64,000 nucleotides of DNA from Pseudomonadota bacterium (GCA_022843465.1 JALHNO010000003.1:265044-329043), one strand, 5' to 3'; shown: positions 16,858 through 27,350, counted from the stretch's first letter. Made by a program: numbers and translations. The notes: a model not told the origin generated them from the letters alone.

Positions 16858-18177
16858 TCAGTAGCGCACGGGTTGGTGCGTGAACATCGCCACGGTCGCC
16901 AGGCCACTGGCGTTGACCGTGATCAGCAGGCCCTCGCCACTGCGGCTGGCACCGCCGTACCAGGTACCGTTCATGAAATCGCTGCCATTGACCTGGTCGA
17001 ACGGCTGCAATTTGCACTGGTCGGTGAACGCGGTGCCGACCAGGGATTGCAGCGCATAGCCGCCGCTGCCGAATCCTGCCGAATCGGGGCCGGTGGAGTT
17101 CCAGCTGAAGTCCGCGCTTTCGCAGCTGGTGAATGCGATGCGGATGCTGCCCCAGCGCTTGCGCACGACATCGGTGGGGCGAAAGGCGTCACCAAACCGG
17201 GTGCCGGTGGCGGACACCAGATCGAATTCAATCTGGCGACCATGCACCTGTCCGGCACCGATCAGCCAGTACTGGCTGCCGACCTGGGCCAAATCGACTT
17301 TGGCTGGCATGGTGACGACATAGGTCGCACCCTGCAGGCCGCCGCCGGCGGTGATTGGAAACAAGGTTCCCTGGGTGGCGCCGGTGCTGGCGTTGAGCAC
17401 CTGCACGATGCTGCTGTTGGTCGCCACCAGCAAGCGACCATCGCTGCTGTAGTTCATTCCGGCGGGAGAGGGCAGGGACGCAAAGGTACCGACCAGGGCG
17501 CCACTGCCGGCATTGAAACGCAGGATCTGGCTGCTGCCTTCGCTGCTCACCAGTACATGGGCATTTCCTGGCTCGAAAAGGATGGCGCGGGTGCGACGCA
17601 GACCCCCGCTGCCGGCGGTCACGAAGGTGCTGAGCTGATTCGTGACCGGGTCGTAGCGCAGCACATTGTTGCTGTAATAGCCGGGAATATAGAGCTTGCC
17701 GTCGGGACCGAAGGTCATGCCATTGTCAGGACCATCGAGGCCACCGGCGCGCGCTGGCACCGGCGTCGACTTCAGCGTTCCGGTCTGGCCGTCGTAGCGG
17801 CGCACCTCATCGGCATCAAAGCCAGCGACATAGAGATCGCCATCGGGTGCAAACGCAATCCCGGTCGGCTTGAACGCCGCACCGGTGTCGATGAAGGTAT
17901 CGATGTAGGCCAGGCTATCGGATTGGTAGCGCAGGATCCGGCCATTGTTCTCGCTGACGACGTAGACGCGGCCATCGGGTCGCGGCCACACCGCCTGCGC
18001 CCCGCTGATCCGGTTGTCGCTGTCGAGCACGCGTTCGAAGTCGCCGCTGCAGGCGTCGTAGACGTGGACATTGCTGTAATAGCCACTGACCAGGGCACGA
18101 CCGGCATTGCAGCTGGATTGTGCCGCGGTCTCCAGGCTGGCGATCAGGATCAGGCAGAGCGGGAGCAGTTTGCGCAT
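16858..18177 (-). CDS. Secreted beta-propeller (NHL/YVTN-like) protein
   Basis: This 439-residue protein has a signal peptide (MRKLLPLCLILIASLETAAQS). Several blade-like repeats follow over about residues 30-290, with recurring patterns such as GRVYVVSENNGRILRYQ, PDGDLYVAGFDADEVRRYDG and PDGKLYIPGYYSNNVLRYDP. These resemble NHL or YVTN propellers, which bind ligands or act as sugar lactonases, but no catalytic set can be identified. A separate C-terminal domain of about 150 residues contains GTWYGGASRSGEGLLITV. The ATG at 18177 follows GAGGAG at 7 bp; an in-frame upstream ATG at 18246 gives no signal peptide. It is divergent from the winged-helix regulator gene. Confidence 0.82.
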   Translation of the reverse strand: MRKLLPLCLILIASLETAAQSSCNAGRALVSGYYSNVHVYDACSGDFERVLDSDNRISGAQAVWPRPDGRVYVVSENNGRILRYQSDSLAYIDTFIDTGAAFKPTGIAFAPDGDLYVAGFDADEVRRYDGQTGTLKSTPVPARAGGLDGPDNGMTFGPDGKLYIPGYYSNNVLRYDPVTNQLSTFVTAGSGGLRRTRAILFEPGNAHVLVSSEGSSQILRFNAGSGALVGTFASLPSPAGMNYSSDGRLLVATNSSIVQVLNASTGATQGTLFPITAGGGLQGATYVVTMPAKVDLAQVGSQYWLIGAGQVHGRQIEFDLVSATGTRFGDAFRPTDVVRKRWGSIRIAFTSCESADFSWNSTGPDSAGFGSGGYALQSLVGTAFTDQCKLQPFDQVNGSDFMNGTWYGGASRSGEGLLITVNASGLATVAMFTHQPVRY

Positions 18178-18362
18178 TGCGGGTCTCCTCGGGGGACGCC
18201 AGAGTGCCGGCTTGGCAGGCTCCGCTGCGCGGGTGAAAACATCCATTCTTTCTCCGTTCCACCGTCGTGGGGCCCTGCAGCGGGGGCCGCAGCGGTGCGC
18301 TTCATGGAGGCGTTTGGCCCAAGGCGTTACGATGCAAGGGAATTACTGTCACGTGAGTACCG

Positions 18363-20492
18363 ATGCCGGCAAGTACCGAGCTTTCTCCGCTGCTGATTGG
18401 CGACTTCCGCTTCGATCCGCGCAGCCACGAGCTCTGGCGGGAAGGCGACTGCCAACGGCTGCCACGGCGCCTGTCGCAGTTGCTGTTGCGGCTGGCCCAG
18501 GCGGCGCCAGACGTGCTGAGTCGCCAGCAGCTGATTGACGAGGTCTGGCAGCGGCGCATGGTCGAAGACGATGTGCTCTCGCGTGCGATCGCCGAACTCC
18601 GCCGCGCGCTCGGTGATGATCCGAAGTCACCGCGATTCATCGAAACCATACCGAAGGCGGGTTATCGGTTGTGCGCTGCCGTCAGGCCGGCACCGGATCA
18701 GGTTGCAGCGAGCTTGCCATCCGGACTGGCGCTGCCGGTGGCAGCAGATCGCAGGCCGCGCCCTCGCTGGTGGATGGCGGGCGCGGCCCTGCTACTGGCG
18801 GGCCTGGCCATCACGGTGCTGATTTCGCTGCAGCACGACAGCGGGCCGCAGTCCCTGACCGCTGCCGACATGACCCGTACCCGCCCGCTCACCAGTGGCG
18901 CCGGCTGGGAGTTCCGCCCTGACATCAGTCCTGACGGTCGCTGGGTGGCGTATTCGGAACACGCTCAGGGCAGTGAAGTCACTGCGCTGGTGCTGCAGGA
19001 TGTCCGCGGTGAACACCATGAAGTGCTCGAGGCTGGCGACCAGGCCAATATCCGGCCGGCATTCTCGCCCGATGGCAGGCAGCTGGTGTTTCTGCGCGTG
19101 CGTGATGGTCGCTGCGAGCTGGCATTGCGTGCCCTTCCGGGTACGACATCGCGCACTCTGGCCCCCTGCTCGGCCGACCCGGCCAGTTCGCCGGCATGGT
19201 CAGCCGATCAGCGCCATGTGGCGTATTCAATGGTCGAGGCCGGCGCTGAAATGGCCGGGATCGCGGTGGTCGAGGTAGCTACGGGTCAGGTGCGCGTGCT
19301 GACCCGCCCGAGCGCCGTGCAGGGCCCCGATCGCGATCCCGAATTTGTTCCCGGCGGCGGCCTGATCAGTTTTGCGCGCGGACACGATGGTGAGCAGTTT
19401 CTGATGACGCTGCAGTGGCAGGCGCCGACGGCGCAGCCGCAGCCGCTGTGGAATGCGGGTCGCCTGCAGGGTCATGCCTGGCGTGCCGATGGTGCCCAGT
19501 TGATTGCGGCCAGCGACCAGGCGGGTTATCGCGCCCTGGTATTGCTGGACGCCAACGGCGCGCTGATCGAGGTGCTCGGTGCCCGCGGCGGACGCTTTCC
19601 GGCCTGGTCGGCCAGCGGTGCCCTGGTGTTCGAGTCGGCGCAGTACGACGCGAATATCTGGCAACTCGATCTGGCCACGCCGGATGCTGCGCCCAAGCTG
19701 GTTGTTGCCTCCACCCGCTATGACGCCTCGCCGACGCTGAGTGGCGATGGCCGGCACCTCGCCTTTGTCTCGAATCGCAATGATTTCGAACAGATCTTCG
19801 TCGCCAATCCGGACGGTAGCGCGCCCACGCGACTGTCCATGCCCGATGGCCAGCGCTGGTCGCGGCCGGCATTCGGTCCGGACGGGCAGCAGCTTCTGGT
19901 CACCGGCTACGACGAGGACAATCAGCACTGGATCTATCGGCACGATCTGGCCAGCGGCCGCAACCTGCAGTTGCGCCATCTCGGTGCCGACTCCGGTGCC
20001 GGCCAGTACTGCACGCAGGGCGATCACATCCTGTACCTGCGCCGCGGCAGCGATGGCGGACGCAGTCTCTGGATGGCGGGGCTGGGCAGCGAAGACCCGG
20101 CGGTCGAACTGGAGCACAGCGCGGCTGCTGAGCAGTTCGTGATCACCGCAGAGACCGTGGTGCTCAGTCGCATCGGTGCTGCCGGGTTCCGCCTGCTCTC
20201 CCTGCATGCGAAGTCAGCGCCGGTGGATGTGCTCGAACAGGTGGTACCGCTGACACCATTCGCGTGGACTGCGCGTGGCCGCCATCTCTACGCGGTGGTG
20301 CGTGTGGCCGACCAGCCGGTGCTCAAGCGTTGGCATCTGGACAGCGGCGATGAGGAACTGCTTGCCCGCGACATTTCCGCCGATGCAGTTGGTCCGGCTC
20401 TGGCGGTGAGTCCGGACCAGCGGACGCTGTGGTTTGCGCGTACCGATAACCTCAGCCTGGATCTGATGTGGGTTCCACCGCGGACCGATTGA
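18363..20492 (+). CDS. Membrane-anchored winged-helix regulator with C-terminal TolB-like propeller (CadC-like)
   Basis: This 709-residue protein combines an N-terminal OmpR/CadC-type winged-helix DNA-binding domain (residues about 10-105, including SRAIAELRRALGDD and FIETIPKAGYRL), one membrane segment (about 137-156) and a periplasmic beta-propeller. The propeller has WD40-like/PD40 repeats such as EFRPDISPDGRWVAYSE, IRPAFSPDGRQLVFLR and DASPTLSGDGRHLAFVSNR. In CadC-like proteins the outer domain senses a signal and the inner domain regulates transcription directly. Targets are unknown. The last 41 bp overlap the 3' end of the convergent Ser/Thr kinase gene. It starts at an ATG without a clear ribosome binding site. 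Confidence 0.88.
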   Translation: MPASTELSPLLIGDFRFDPRSHELWREGDCQRLPRRLSQLLLRLAQAAPDVLSRQQLIDEVWQRRMVEDDVLSRAIAELRRALGDDPKSPRFIETIPKAGYRLCAAVRPAPDQVAASLPSGLALPVAADRRPRPRWWMAGAALLLAGLAITVLISLQHDSGPQSLTAADMTRTRPLTSGAGWEFRPDISPDGRWVAYSEHAQGSEVTALVLQDVRGEHHEVLEAGDQANIRPAFSPDGRQLVFLRVRDGRCELALRALPGTTSRTLAPCSADPASSPAWSADQRHVAYSMVEAGAEMAGIAVVEVATGQVRVLTRPSAVQGPDRDPEFVPGGGLISFARGHDGEQFLMTLQWQAPTAQPQPLWNAGRLQGHAWRADGAQLIAASDQAGYRALVLLDANGALIEVLGARGGRFPAWSASGALVFESAQYDANIWQLDLATPDAAPKLVVASTRYDASPTLSGDGRHLAFVSNRNDFEQIFVANPDGSAPTRLSMPDGQRWSRPAFGPDGQQLLVTGYDEDNQHWIYRHDLASGRNLQLRHLGADSGAGQYCTQGDHILYLRRGSDGGRSLWMAGLGSEDPAVELEHSAAAEQFVITAETVVLSRIGAAGFRLLSLHAKSAPVDVLEQVVPLTPFAWTARGRHLYAVVRVADQPVLKRWHLDSGDEELLARDISADAVGPALAVSPDQRTLWFARTDNLSLDLMWVPPRTD

Positions 20493-22959
20493 GCGGGGTG
20501 ACCCAGGCCGAAACCCAGTTGCTCCAAGGGGCGAACCACAGGGTCCGCGCTGGTGGTCTGAACTCGGAAGCCGGTTCGAGCACGGCGGCAAACCAGCGTG
20601 CCACCTCGGCCATGCGGGTGTCGTCGATACCATCGAGCCGGGCACGTCGCAGCTGCACACGCGCATCAGCGTAGTTGCCGGAATCGATCGCGGCGGCCGC
20701 GCTCAGCAGTGCCGCCAGGCCAGCCAGCGACTGCGCTTCGTCGGGCAAGCCTGCAATCAGTGCTGGCATGTCACCGGGTGAGGCCCCCAGCGCCACCGCG
20801 ACCAGAGCTACGTCGGCGCGGTAGAGCGGATCATCGCTGATCGCGCGCGCCGCCTCCAGAAAATAGCGCAGTCGCTCGCCGTCGGCCTGCTGATAGGACG
20901 CGATCGCGCCGAGCAGGGCGCTACGGATGCCCGTCGAAGTGTCGCCACGCTCGCGCGCACTGCGCATTTCGCGGCCGGCAAGTTCGCCCAGTTCGGGCCA
21001 GCGTTGCATCTGTCCCAGGCAGATCGCGCGGCCCATGCGACCCCAGGCTGCAATGGTCGGCTCGTCGAGTTCGGCCTCCGCAGCCGAGACCCGGTCGAAG
21101 CGGACCAATGCGGCCTCATACTGGCCATCGCCGAACTCGATCGCGGCCATCACCCATTCGCGCCACGAAGGATGTTCGGCCGGCAGGCCAGGCAGGGCAG
21201 CACGTGCGCCCTCGGTGTCGCCGAGCAGGGCACGGTCGACCAGGATCTGGGCGGCGCGGCGATCCTTCAAATTGCGAATGTCGATGCGCTGCAGTTGCTG
21301 CAGGGCCGCATCGAGCCTGCCATTGCTGATCTCGCCATGGGCCAGCGCGTAACGGAGGCGCCAGGCGTTGGGACGCAGATCCAGCGCGCTCTGCAACATC
21401 CGGCGGCGCGCGGCGGCACCGGTATTGCTGCGTGCTTCGGCGGTCAGCAGTGCCTGCAGGTAGGCATTCGGCCGGCGCGCCAACTCGGCGCCGGCGGCCA
21501 GCAGATGCGGCTCGGCCGCAGCTCCGAGGGTGCCGCTCCATGTCAGATCGAGGAAGGTCAGCAGGGGATGCGCGCTTGCGGCCTTGCGCGCGTTCTGCAC
21601 GAGACCATGGGCGGTGTCGCGCGCACCCTCGGCATCGACTTGCAGTGCACGGCGCACCTGGGCCTTGCCCTCTGTGCTCAAGCCAGCCAGATCGCGTTCG
21701 ATGAAGCCGTAGCCGGGGTCGATCACTTGCCGCAGACGATACTCATGCAGGCCGGCAGCTGCGCCGAGCAGGATCAGCGCAGCGACCAGACCGATCAGGA
21801 CACGGCGGCGCAGGTGCGCGCTCCGCCAATACTGTCCGATGCGATTGCGCCAGCGTGCCGCCTGCGGCGAATCGCCCTGCAGCCAGCGCGCGAGATCATC
21901 GGCCAGGGCGGTGGCGTCGGGATAGCGTTGCTCCGGCTCGGGCTGCAGCGCGCGGATCGCGACCTGACGCAGTCCAGCCTCTGCAGGCAACGGCAGCCGC
22001 GAGCCCGGTGCGCCTACGCGCCCGCTCAACGGCGAAGTCTGGTTGTTGCCGGTGTTATTGCCGGTGCGAGTGCCGGTGCGATGGGAACCGGGGGTGTCGA
22101 CATTGGCCCTGCTTTGGTCCATGCAGAGTTCGCAGAGCATGACGCCGAGCGAAAACACATCAGTGGCTGAGCTGATTTCTCCGCCGAGCAACTGTTCTGG
22201 CGCGGCGTAGCGGGGTGTCAGCAGACGTTCGCCGGTGGCCGTCATCGTCGCCAGCGATTCCTCCTCGATGGTCTTGGCGATCCCGAAGTCGAGCAACTTG
22301 GCCTGGCCATCGGCGGTGATCAGGACATTGCCGGGCTTGAGGTCGCGATGCACCACGCCACGCTGATGCGCGTGCCCAACGATGCCCGCGACCGCCATCA
22401 GCAGGCTGATCCGCGCCTGCAGATCGTGCTTTGCCAGAAATGCATTGAGTGCCACCCCATCGACCTTCTCCATTTCGATGAAGGGCGCGCCATCGCGGTC
22501 CAGGTGGAGGCCGTGCAGACGAGCGATTCCAGGGTGATCGAGGCGCGCGAGTGCATCATGTTCCCGCTGCAGACGACGGACCAGGGTTGCCGAGATCAGA
22601 TCCGGGCGCACCAGTTTCAGGGCGACCTCGGCGTTGTCGCTATCGCGCCGTGCCGATACCACGACCCCCATGCCACCCTGACCGAGCAAGTCCAGCACGG
22701 TAAAGGCACCGATCCGGCGGCCGCGCCAGTCATCTGCGTTGCGCGCGTCGCGCTGACGCGCCCAGAGCTCGACGCGCTCGGAGAGTTCCTCAACGCCGCC
22801 TTCGCTGGTCGCCGTCAGCAGCATACGCCGAAGGGTCTCGGCGCGCTCGGCATTGCTGCCTGCGGCAACTTCCAGCGCCTGCGCGCGTTCCGACTCCGGC
22901 AACCGTCTCAGCCCGGCCATGATCTCTGCGGTTGACGGATCGGCGGATCGCTGGCTCAA
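20452..22959 (-). CDS. Membrane serine/threonine protein kinase with C-terminal TPR-like region
   Basis: This protein of about 835 residues is a eukaryotic-type kinase. A short N-terminal region precedes the kinase domain, which has a glycine loop (LLGQGGMGVVVSAR), a catalytic Lys (ALKLV), HRDLKPGNVLI, the DFG motif (LLDFGIAKT) and APEQ. A membrane segment (RVLIGLVAALILLGAAAGL) follows, then about 400 residues of Ala- and Leu-rich helical repeats that resemble TPRs and may bind partners outside the cytoplasm. A TTG start at 22959 is favoured by AGGAAGG at 9 bp; ATGs at 22920 and 23004 are alternatives. The 3' end overlaps the winged-helix regulator gene by 41 bp. The substrate is unknown. Confidence 0.9.
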   Translation of the reverse strand: MSQRSADPSTAEIMAGLRRLPESERAQALEVAAGSNAERAETLRRMLLTATSEGGVEELSERVELWARQRDARNADDWRGRRIGAFTVLDLLGQGGMGVVVSARRDSDNAEVALKLVRPDLISATLVRRLQREHDALARLDHPGIARLHGLHLDRDGAPFIEMEKVDGVALNAFLAKHDLQARISLLMAVAGIVGHAHQRGVVHRDLKPGNVLITADGQAKLLDFGIAKTIEEESLATMTATGERLLTPRYAAPEQLLGGEISSATDVFSLGVMLCELCMDQSRANVDTPGSHRTGTRTGNNTGNNQTSPLSGRVGAPGSRLPLPAEAGLRQVAIRALQPEPEQRYPDATALADDLARWLQGDSPQAARWRNRIGQYWRSAHLRRRVLIGLVAALILLGAAAGLHEYRLRQVIDPGYGFIERDLAGLSTEGKAQVRRALQVDAEGARDTAHGLVQNARKAASAHPLLTFLDLTWSGTLGAAAEPHLLAAGAELARRPNAYLQALLTAEARSNTGAAARRRMLQSALDLRPNAWRLRYALAHGEISNGRLDAALQQLQRIDIRNLKDRRAAQILVDRALLGDTEGARAALPGLPAEHPSWREWVMAAIEFGDGQYEAALVRFDRVSAAEAELDEPTIAAWGRMGRAICLGQMQRWPELGELAGREMRSARERGDTSTGIRSALLGAIASYQQADGERLRYFLEAARAISDDPLYRADVALVAVALGASPGDMPALIAGLPDEAQSLAGLAALLSAAAAIDSGNYADARVQLRRARLDGIDDTRMAEVARWFAAVLEPASEFRPPARTLWFAPWSNWVSAWVTPLNRSAVEPTSDPG

Positions 22960-23078
22960 GGGGCAGTCCCTTCCTGTCGGCGCAGTTTGCGCGGCGCACC
23001 GCAACTTTGACGCCTATCGGGCCTCGACGACAAGGCCGTGGCACGCTACAACACGACAACCCAAGTGGAATCTCAAGA

Positions 23079-23585
23079 ATGAGCCTGCCGTCCGACCAGC
23101 AATTGCACGATCACGCCGCCGCCTTTGGACGCCGACTCCTCGAGAGTCGCATGAAACTGGCCTCGGCAGAGTCCTGCACCGGCGGCTGGCTGGCCAAGGT
23201 GGTGACCGAGGTGCCGGGCAGTTCCGACTGGTTTGACTGTTCCTTCGTGGCCTACAGCTACGATGCCAAGGAGTCGATGCTGGGTGTGCAACGGGTGACT
23301 CTGGAGAAATTCGGTGCGGTCAGTGCCGAAACCGTGATCGAAATGGTGCGCGGGGCCCTGTCGCGCTCCCGCGCCGATGTCGCGGTGGCGATCACCGGCA
23401 TTGCCGGTCCCGGAGGTGGCACCCGCGACAAGCCGGTGGGGACGGTCTGGATGGCCTGGGCCAAGGGCCACCATCCGCCGACCGCGGTAATGCACCACTT
23501 TCCGGGCGACCGCGACGCGGTCCGGCGTGCCACGGTCGAAGTGGCGATTGCGGGGCTTGAGAAACTTCTCAGTGAATCACGCTGA
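23079..23585 (+). CDS. pncC: CinA C-terminal-domain nicotinamide-nucleotide amidase (PncC type)
   Basis: This 168-residue protein matches the stand-alone CinA C-terminal domain. It is predicted to deamidate nicotinamide mononucleotide in pyridine nucleotide recycling. Typical stretches include LASAESCTGGWLAKVVTEVPGSS with the catalytic Ser, ANVAxxGIAGPGG-like AVAITGIAGPGGGTRDKPVGTVW, and the C-terminal helix. The N-terminal molybdopterin-like domain of full CinA is absent, which is normal for many gammaproteobacteria. The ATG at 23079 was chosen because it gives the family length. It stands just upstream of recA in the usual cinA-recA-recX order. Confidence 0.92.
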   Translation: MSLPSDQQLHDHAAAFGRRLLESRMKLASAESCTGGWLAKVVTEVPGSSDWFDCSFVAYSYDAKESMLGVQRVTLEKFGAVSAETVIEMVRGALSRSRADVAVAITGIAGPGGGTRDKPVGTVWMAWAKGHHPPTAVMHHFPGDRDAVRRATVEVAIAGLEKLLSESR

Positions 23586-23631
23586 GGTTTCGCATGGCGG
23601 CGACGCCAGCTGTGGGATAATTTGAACTTGC

Positions 23632-23653
23632 CTAGTGTGCAATACCACACTAG
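23632..23653. promoter_or_regulatory. LexA-like 22-bp palindrome upstream of recA
   Basis: A perfect inverted repeat of 8-bp arms, CTAGTGTG and CACACTAG, flanks a 6-bp centre (CAATAC). It ends 72 bp before the recA start. Its position and symmetry fit an SOS operator. The xanthomonad LexA consensus (TTAG-N6-TACTA) also begins with a TAG-containing arm and has an AATAC-like centre, so it is related but not identical. LexA itself is not encoded in the window. Confidence 0.6.
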
Positions 23654-23725
23654 CTCCAGCCTGCGTTCGCAGGTTCTGAGACCTGGGCCCTGCACGCTCG
23701 CTGCCCCCGACATTGAGGATTGAAC

Positions 23726-24769
<1,044 letters not shown>

Positions 24770-24854
24770 TCGACGCTCCCTGCACGGATGGCGTCCTGCC
24801 TGGAATCAACGGGCAGGATGCTGCGTGCAGCTACCGCTTGCCGAGGTCCTAGTC

Positions 24855-25325
24855 ATGGCGCGGCCACCGGCAAAAACTCTTACGCCGCGCGAACGCGCAC
24901 TGAACCTGCTGTCGCGCCGCGAACAATCGGAACGCGAACTCCGGCGCAAACTGGTCCAGAAGGGCGTTGGCCGCGATGAGGCTGCCGAAGCGGTCGGTGC
25001 GCTGAGCGATTCCAGTCTGCAGTCGAACGCGCGATTCGCCGGCATGATGGTGCGTCGGCGCATTGCCGATGGCTATGGACCCCAGCGCATTACTGCCGAG
25101 TTGAGCGCCCATGGCGTTGACCGCGCCCTGATCCAGCAGGCCATCGATGAAGAAGAACCCGATTGGGATGCCCAGGCCGATCGCATCTACCGGCGCAAGT
25201 TCGGTGCTGGCCCGGCTGCCGATGCCAAGGAGCGCGCCAAGCGCGCCGCTTATCTGACCCAGCGCGGCTTCAGTTACGACATTGCCCGCCGGATTGCGGC
25301 AGCTGCAGAATCCGATAGCGACTAG
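24855..25325 (+). CDS. recX: Regulatory protein RecX
   Basis: RecX binds RecA filaments and limits their extension and activity. This 156-residue protein has the three-helix RecX repeats, with the typical start TPRERALNLLSRREQSERELRRKLVQKG, a middle LQSNARFAGMMVRRRIADGYGPQRITAEL, and a third segment YRRKFGAGPAADAKERAKRAAYLTQRGFSYDIARRI. The ATG at 24855 is preceded by GAGG at 8 bp and gives the normal length. It lies 85 bp after recA and is probably co-transcribed. No alaS follows; the next gene is on the opposite strand. Confidence 0.95.
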   Translation: MARPPAKTLTPRERALNLLSRREQSERELRRKLVQKGVGRDEAAEAVGALSDSSLQSNARFAGMMVRRRIADGYGPQRITAELSAHGVDRALIQQAIDEEEPDWDAQADRIYRRKFGAGPAADAKERAKRAAYLTQRGFSYDIARRIAAAAESDSD

Positions 25326-25364
25326 GCAATCGCCTGATTGTGCCGTGACCTCTGATTCGGACGC

Positions 25365-25730
25365 TTACTGCGCCAGCGCCAGAATGGCCGCCAGTCCACC
25401 GAAGAAAAGAATGAAGCCAAGGATCGTGATGATGAGCAGGCCGATCTGCAGATAGCCCAGAATCAGGCCGGCGACGGCCATGCCATCGCCATCGAGGGCG
25501 CCATTGGAACGACGGATTTCGCTGCGGCCCATGTGCCCGGTGATGATCGCCACAATGGCCGCGAGCAGGGGAAGCAGAACCCAACTGACCAAGCCGGAGA
25601 CCAGGCTGACCACCGCCATGGTCGAAGTCGGTCGTGCCGGCGCCATCGGTGCGGCGGCCGGATAGGGCGCGGCCGGCTGCCCCGGCGGCGCTGCGGATTC
25701 AGGTGGCAGCGGCGGAATAGGCGTGGTCAT
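25365..25730 (-). CDS. DUF4190-type small membrane protein
   Basis: This 121-residue protein has a Pro- and Ala-rich cytoplasmic N-terminus of about 40 residues and two membrane segments, STMAVVSLVSGLVSWVLLPLLAAIVAIITGHMG and MAVAGLILGYLQIGLLIITILGFILFF. Between them lies GHMGRSEIRRSNGALDGDGMAVAG, the recognisable signature of DUF4190 proteins. The function is unknown. The ATG at 25730 follows AGAGG at 9 bp. It is convergent with recX and lies downstream of, and in the same direction as, the aldehyde dehydrogenase gene, from which it is separated by a strong hairpin. Confidence 0.85.
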   Translation of the reverse strand: MTTPIPPLPPESAAPPGQPAAPYPAAAPMAPARPTSTMAVVSLVSGLVSWVLLPLLAAIVAIITGHMGRSEIRRSNGALDGDGMAVAGLILGYLQIGLLIITILGFILFFGGLAAILALAQ

Positions 25731-25766
25731 CGCAGGCATCCTCTTGTCGTGGGGCAATTGAAGCAT

Positions 25767-25791
25767 CGACGCTGGCTCAGTGCCAGCGTCG
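25767..25791 (-). terminator. Strong hairpin after the aldehyde dehydrogenase gene
   Basis: A perfect 10-bp stem (CGACGCTGGC / GCCAGCGTCG) with a 5-nt loop lies 27 bp after the dehydrogenase stop, in the direction of its transcription. The tail (ATGCTTCAATT) is only weakly T-rich. The GCTGGC/GCCAGC stem recurs in two other end-of-gene hairpins in this window. Confidence 0.6.
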
Positions 25792-25817
25792 CATACATCC
25801 CTCAGCGGCCAGGCGCC

Positions 25818-27350
25818 TCAGAAATCGAAGCGGATGCCCTGGGCCAGGGGCAGTGCATCGGAATAATTGATCGTATTGGTCTGGCGGCGCATGTACACCT
25901 TCCAGGCATCCGAGCCGGACTCGCGTCCGCCACCGGTTTCCTTCTCGCCGCCGAAGGCGCCACCGATTTCAGCGCCACTGGTGCCGATATTGACGTTGGC
26001 AATGCCGCAGTCGGAGCCCGCCGCACTGAGGAATTTTTCTGCCGAGCGCATGTCGGTAGTGAAGATCGACGACGACAGCCCCTGTGGGACGCCGTTCTGC
26101 AGGCTGATCGCTTCGTCCAGGGTCTTGAACGGCATCACATAGAGAATCGGCGCGAAGGTTTCTGTCTGCACGCATTCATCGCTGTTGCGGACACCGCGGA
26201 TGATCGTCGGCTTGACGAAATTTCCGGCCCCGTTGATCGCAACGCCGCCGGTCAGAACCTTGCCGCCCGCCGCCTTGGCCGATTCGATGGCCGCGAGGAA
26301 TCGGCTGACCGAGCCCTTGTCGATCAGCGGTCCCATCAGGGTGCCGGGCTTCAGCGGGTCGCCGATATGCGACTCGATCTGCTGGTACGCGCCTACCAGG
26401 GTGTTGCATACCTCATCGATGATCGACTCATGGACGAAGACACGCCGCGTGGTCGTGCAACGCTGTCCTGCGGTACCCACGGCGCCGAACACGATGGCGG
26501 GGATGGCGAGTTTCAGGTCGGCAGTCTGATCGACGATGATCGCGTTGTTGCCGCCGAGTTCCAGCAGGGAGCGACCCATGCGCTGAGCCACGCGCTCGCC
26601 GACCATGCGGCCGACATGGGTGGACCCGGTGAAGGAGATCAACGGAACGCGGCGGTCGTCGACGAAGCCCTGGGCCAGTTCGCTGCCGGCGTCGTTGAAC
26701 AGGAAGAAGATGTCCGGAAAGCCGTGCTCGCGCAGCACTTCATTGCAGACGCGCATCGACGCGACCGCGCTCAGCGAGGTCTTCGGTGATGGCTTCCAGA
26801 TGGTGATATCGCCGCAGATTGCCGCCAGGAAACTGTTCCAGGCCCAGACCGCAACCGGAAAATTGAAGGCGCTGATCACGCCGACCAGGCCGATCGGATG
26901 GTACTGGTCGTACATGCGGTGACCGGGCCGTTCCGAGTGCATGGTGTAGCCGTACAGCATGCGGCTCTGACCGACCGCAAAATCGGCGATGTCGATCATT
27001 TCCTGCACTTCACCATCGCCTTCGGCCTTGATCTTGCCCATCTCGAGCGAGACCAGGGAGCCCAGTGCGTCCTTGTGCTTGCGCAGGGCCTCGCCGCACA
27101 GACGAATGGCTTCGCCACGCTTCGGTGCCGGGGTGGTGCGCCAGATGGCAAACGCCTGCTGCGCGCGCGCGATGATCGTCTCGTAATCGGCCTGGCTGGA
27201 GGCGTGTACCTGGGCGATGGCTTCGCCAGTGGTCGGATTGACCGACTCCAGCACGCCGGCGTCGCGGGTCGTCGACCATTCGCCCTGGCCAAGGTAGGTG
27301 CCGGAGTTCTCTGCGCTCAGGCCGAGCGCGTTCAGGATAGCGTGTGACAT
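25818..27350 (-). CDS. amaB: Aldehyde dehydrogenase family 7 (L-piperidine-6-carboxylate / aminoadipate semialdehyde dehydrogenase)
   Basis: This 510-residue cytoplasmic NAD-dependent dehydrogenase closely follows the ALDH7 (antiquitin) pattern, which oxidises alpha-aminoadipate semialdehyde in lysine catabolism. The catalytic Glu is in [12 protein letters not shown] and the catalytic Cys in [12 protein letters not shown]. The C-terminal half has the ALDH7-typical [58 protein letters not shown] and LPLAQGIRF. The ATG at 27350 follows GAGG; a long open frame upstream carries no plausible coding. No other lysine-degradation genes are nearby, so the physiological substrate is inferred from the family. 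The symbol amaB is a family name, not proven here. Confidence 0.88.
   Translation of the reverse strand: MSHAILNALGLSAENSGTYLGQGEWSTTRDAGVLESVNPTTGEAIAQVHASSQADYETIIARAQQAFAIWRTTPAPKRGEAIRLCGEALRKHKDALGSLVSLEMGKIKAEGDGEVQEMIDIADFAVGQSRMLYGYTMHSERPGHRMYDQYHPIGLVGVISAFNFPVAVWAWNSFLAAICGDITIWKPSPKTSLSAVASMRVCNEVLREHGFPDIFFLFNDAGSELAQGFVDDRRVPLISFTGSTHVGRMVGERVAQRMGRSLLELGGNNAIIVDQTADLKLAIPAIVFGAVGTAGQRCTTTRRVFVHESIIDEVCNTLVGAYQQIESHIGDPLKPGTLMGPLIDKGSVSRFLAAIESAKAAGGKVLTGGVAINGAGNFVKPTIIRGVRNSDECVQTETFAPILYVMPFKTLDEAISLQNGVPQGLSSSIFTTDMRSAEKFLSAAGSDCGIANVNIGTSGAEIGGAFGGEKETGGGRESGSDAWKVYMRRQTNTINYSDALPLAQGIRFDF

Noticed and set aside
17881..17889. A further copy of GACACCGGT (minus strand)
   Set aside because: It is within the beta-propeller coding region, far from a start, and the flanks do not extend the palindrome.
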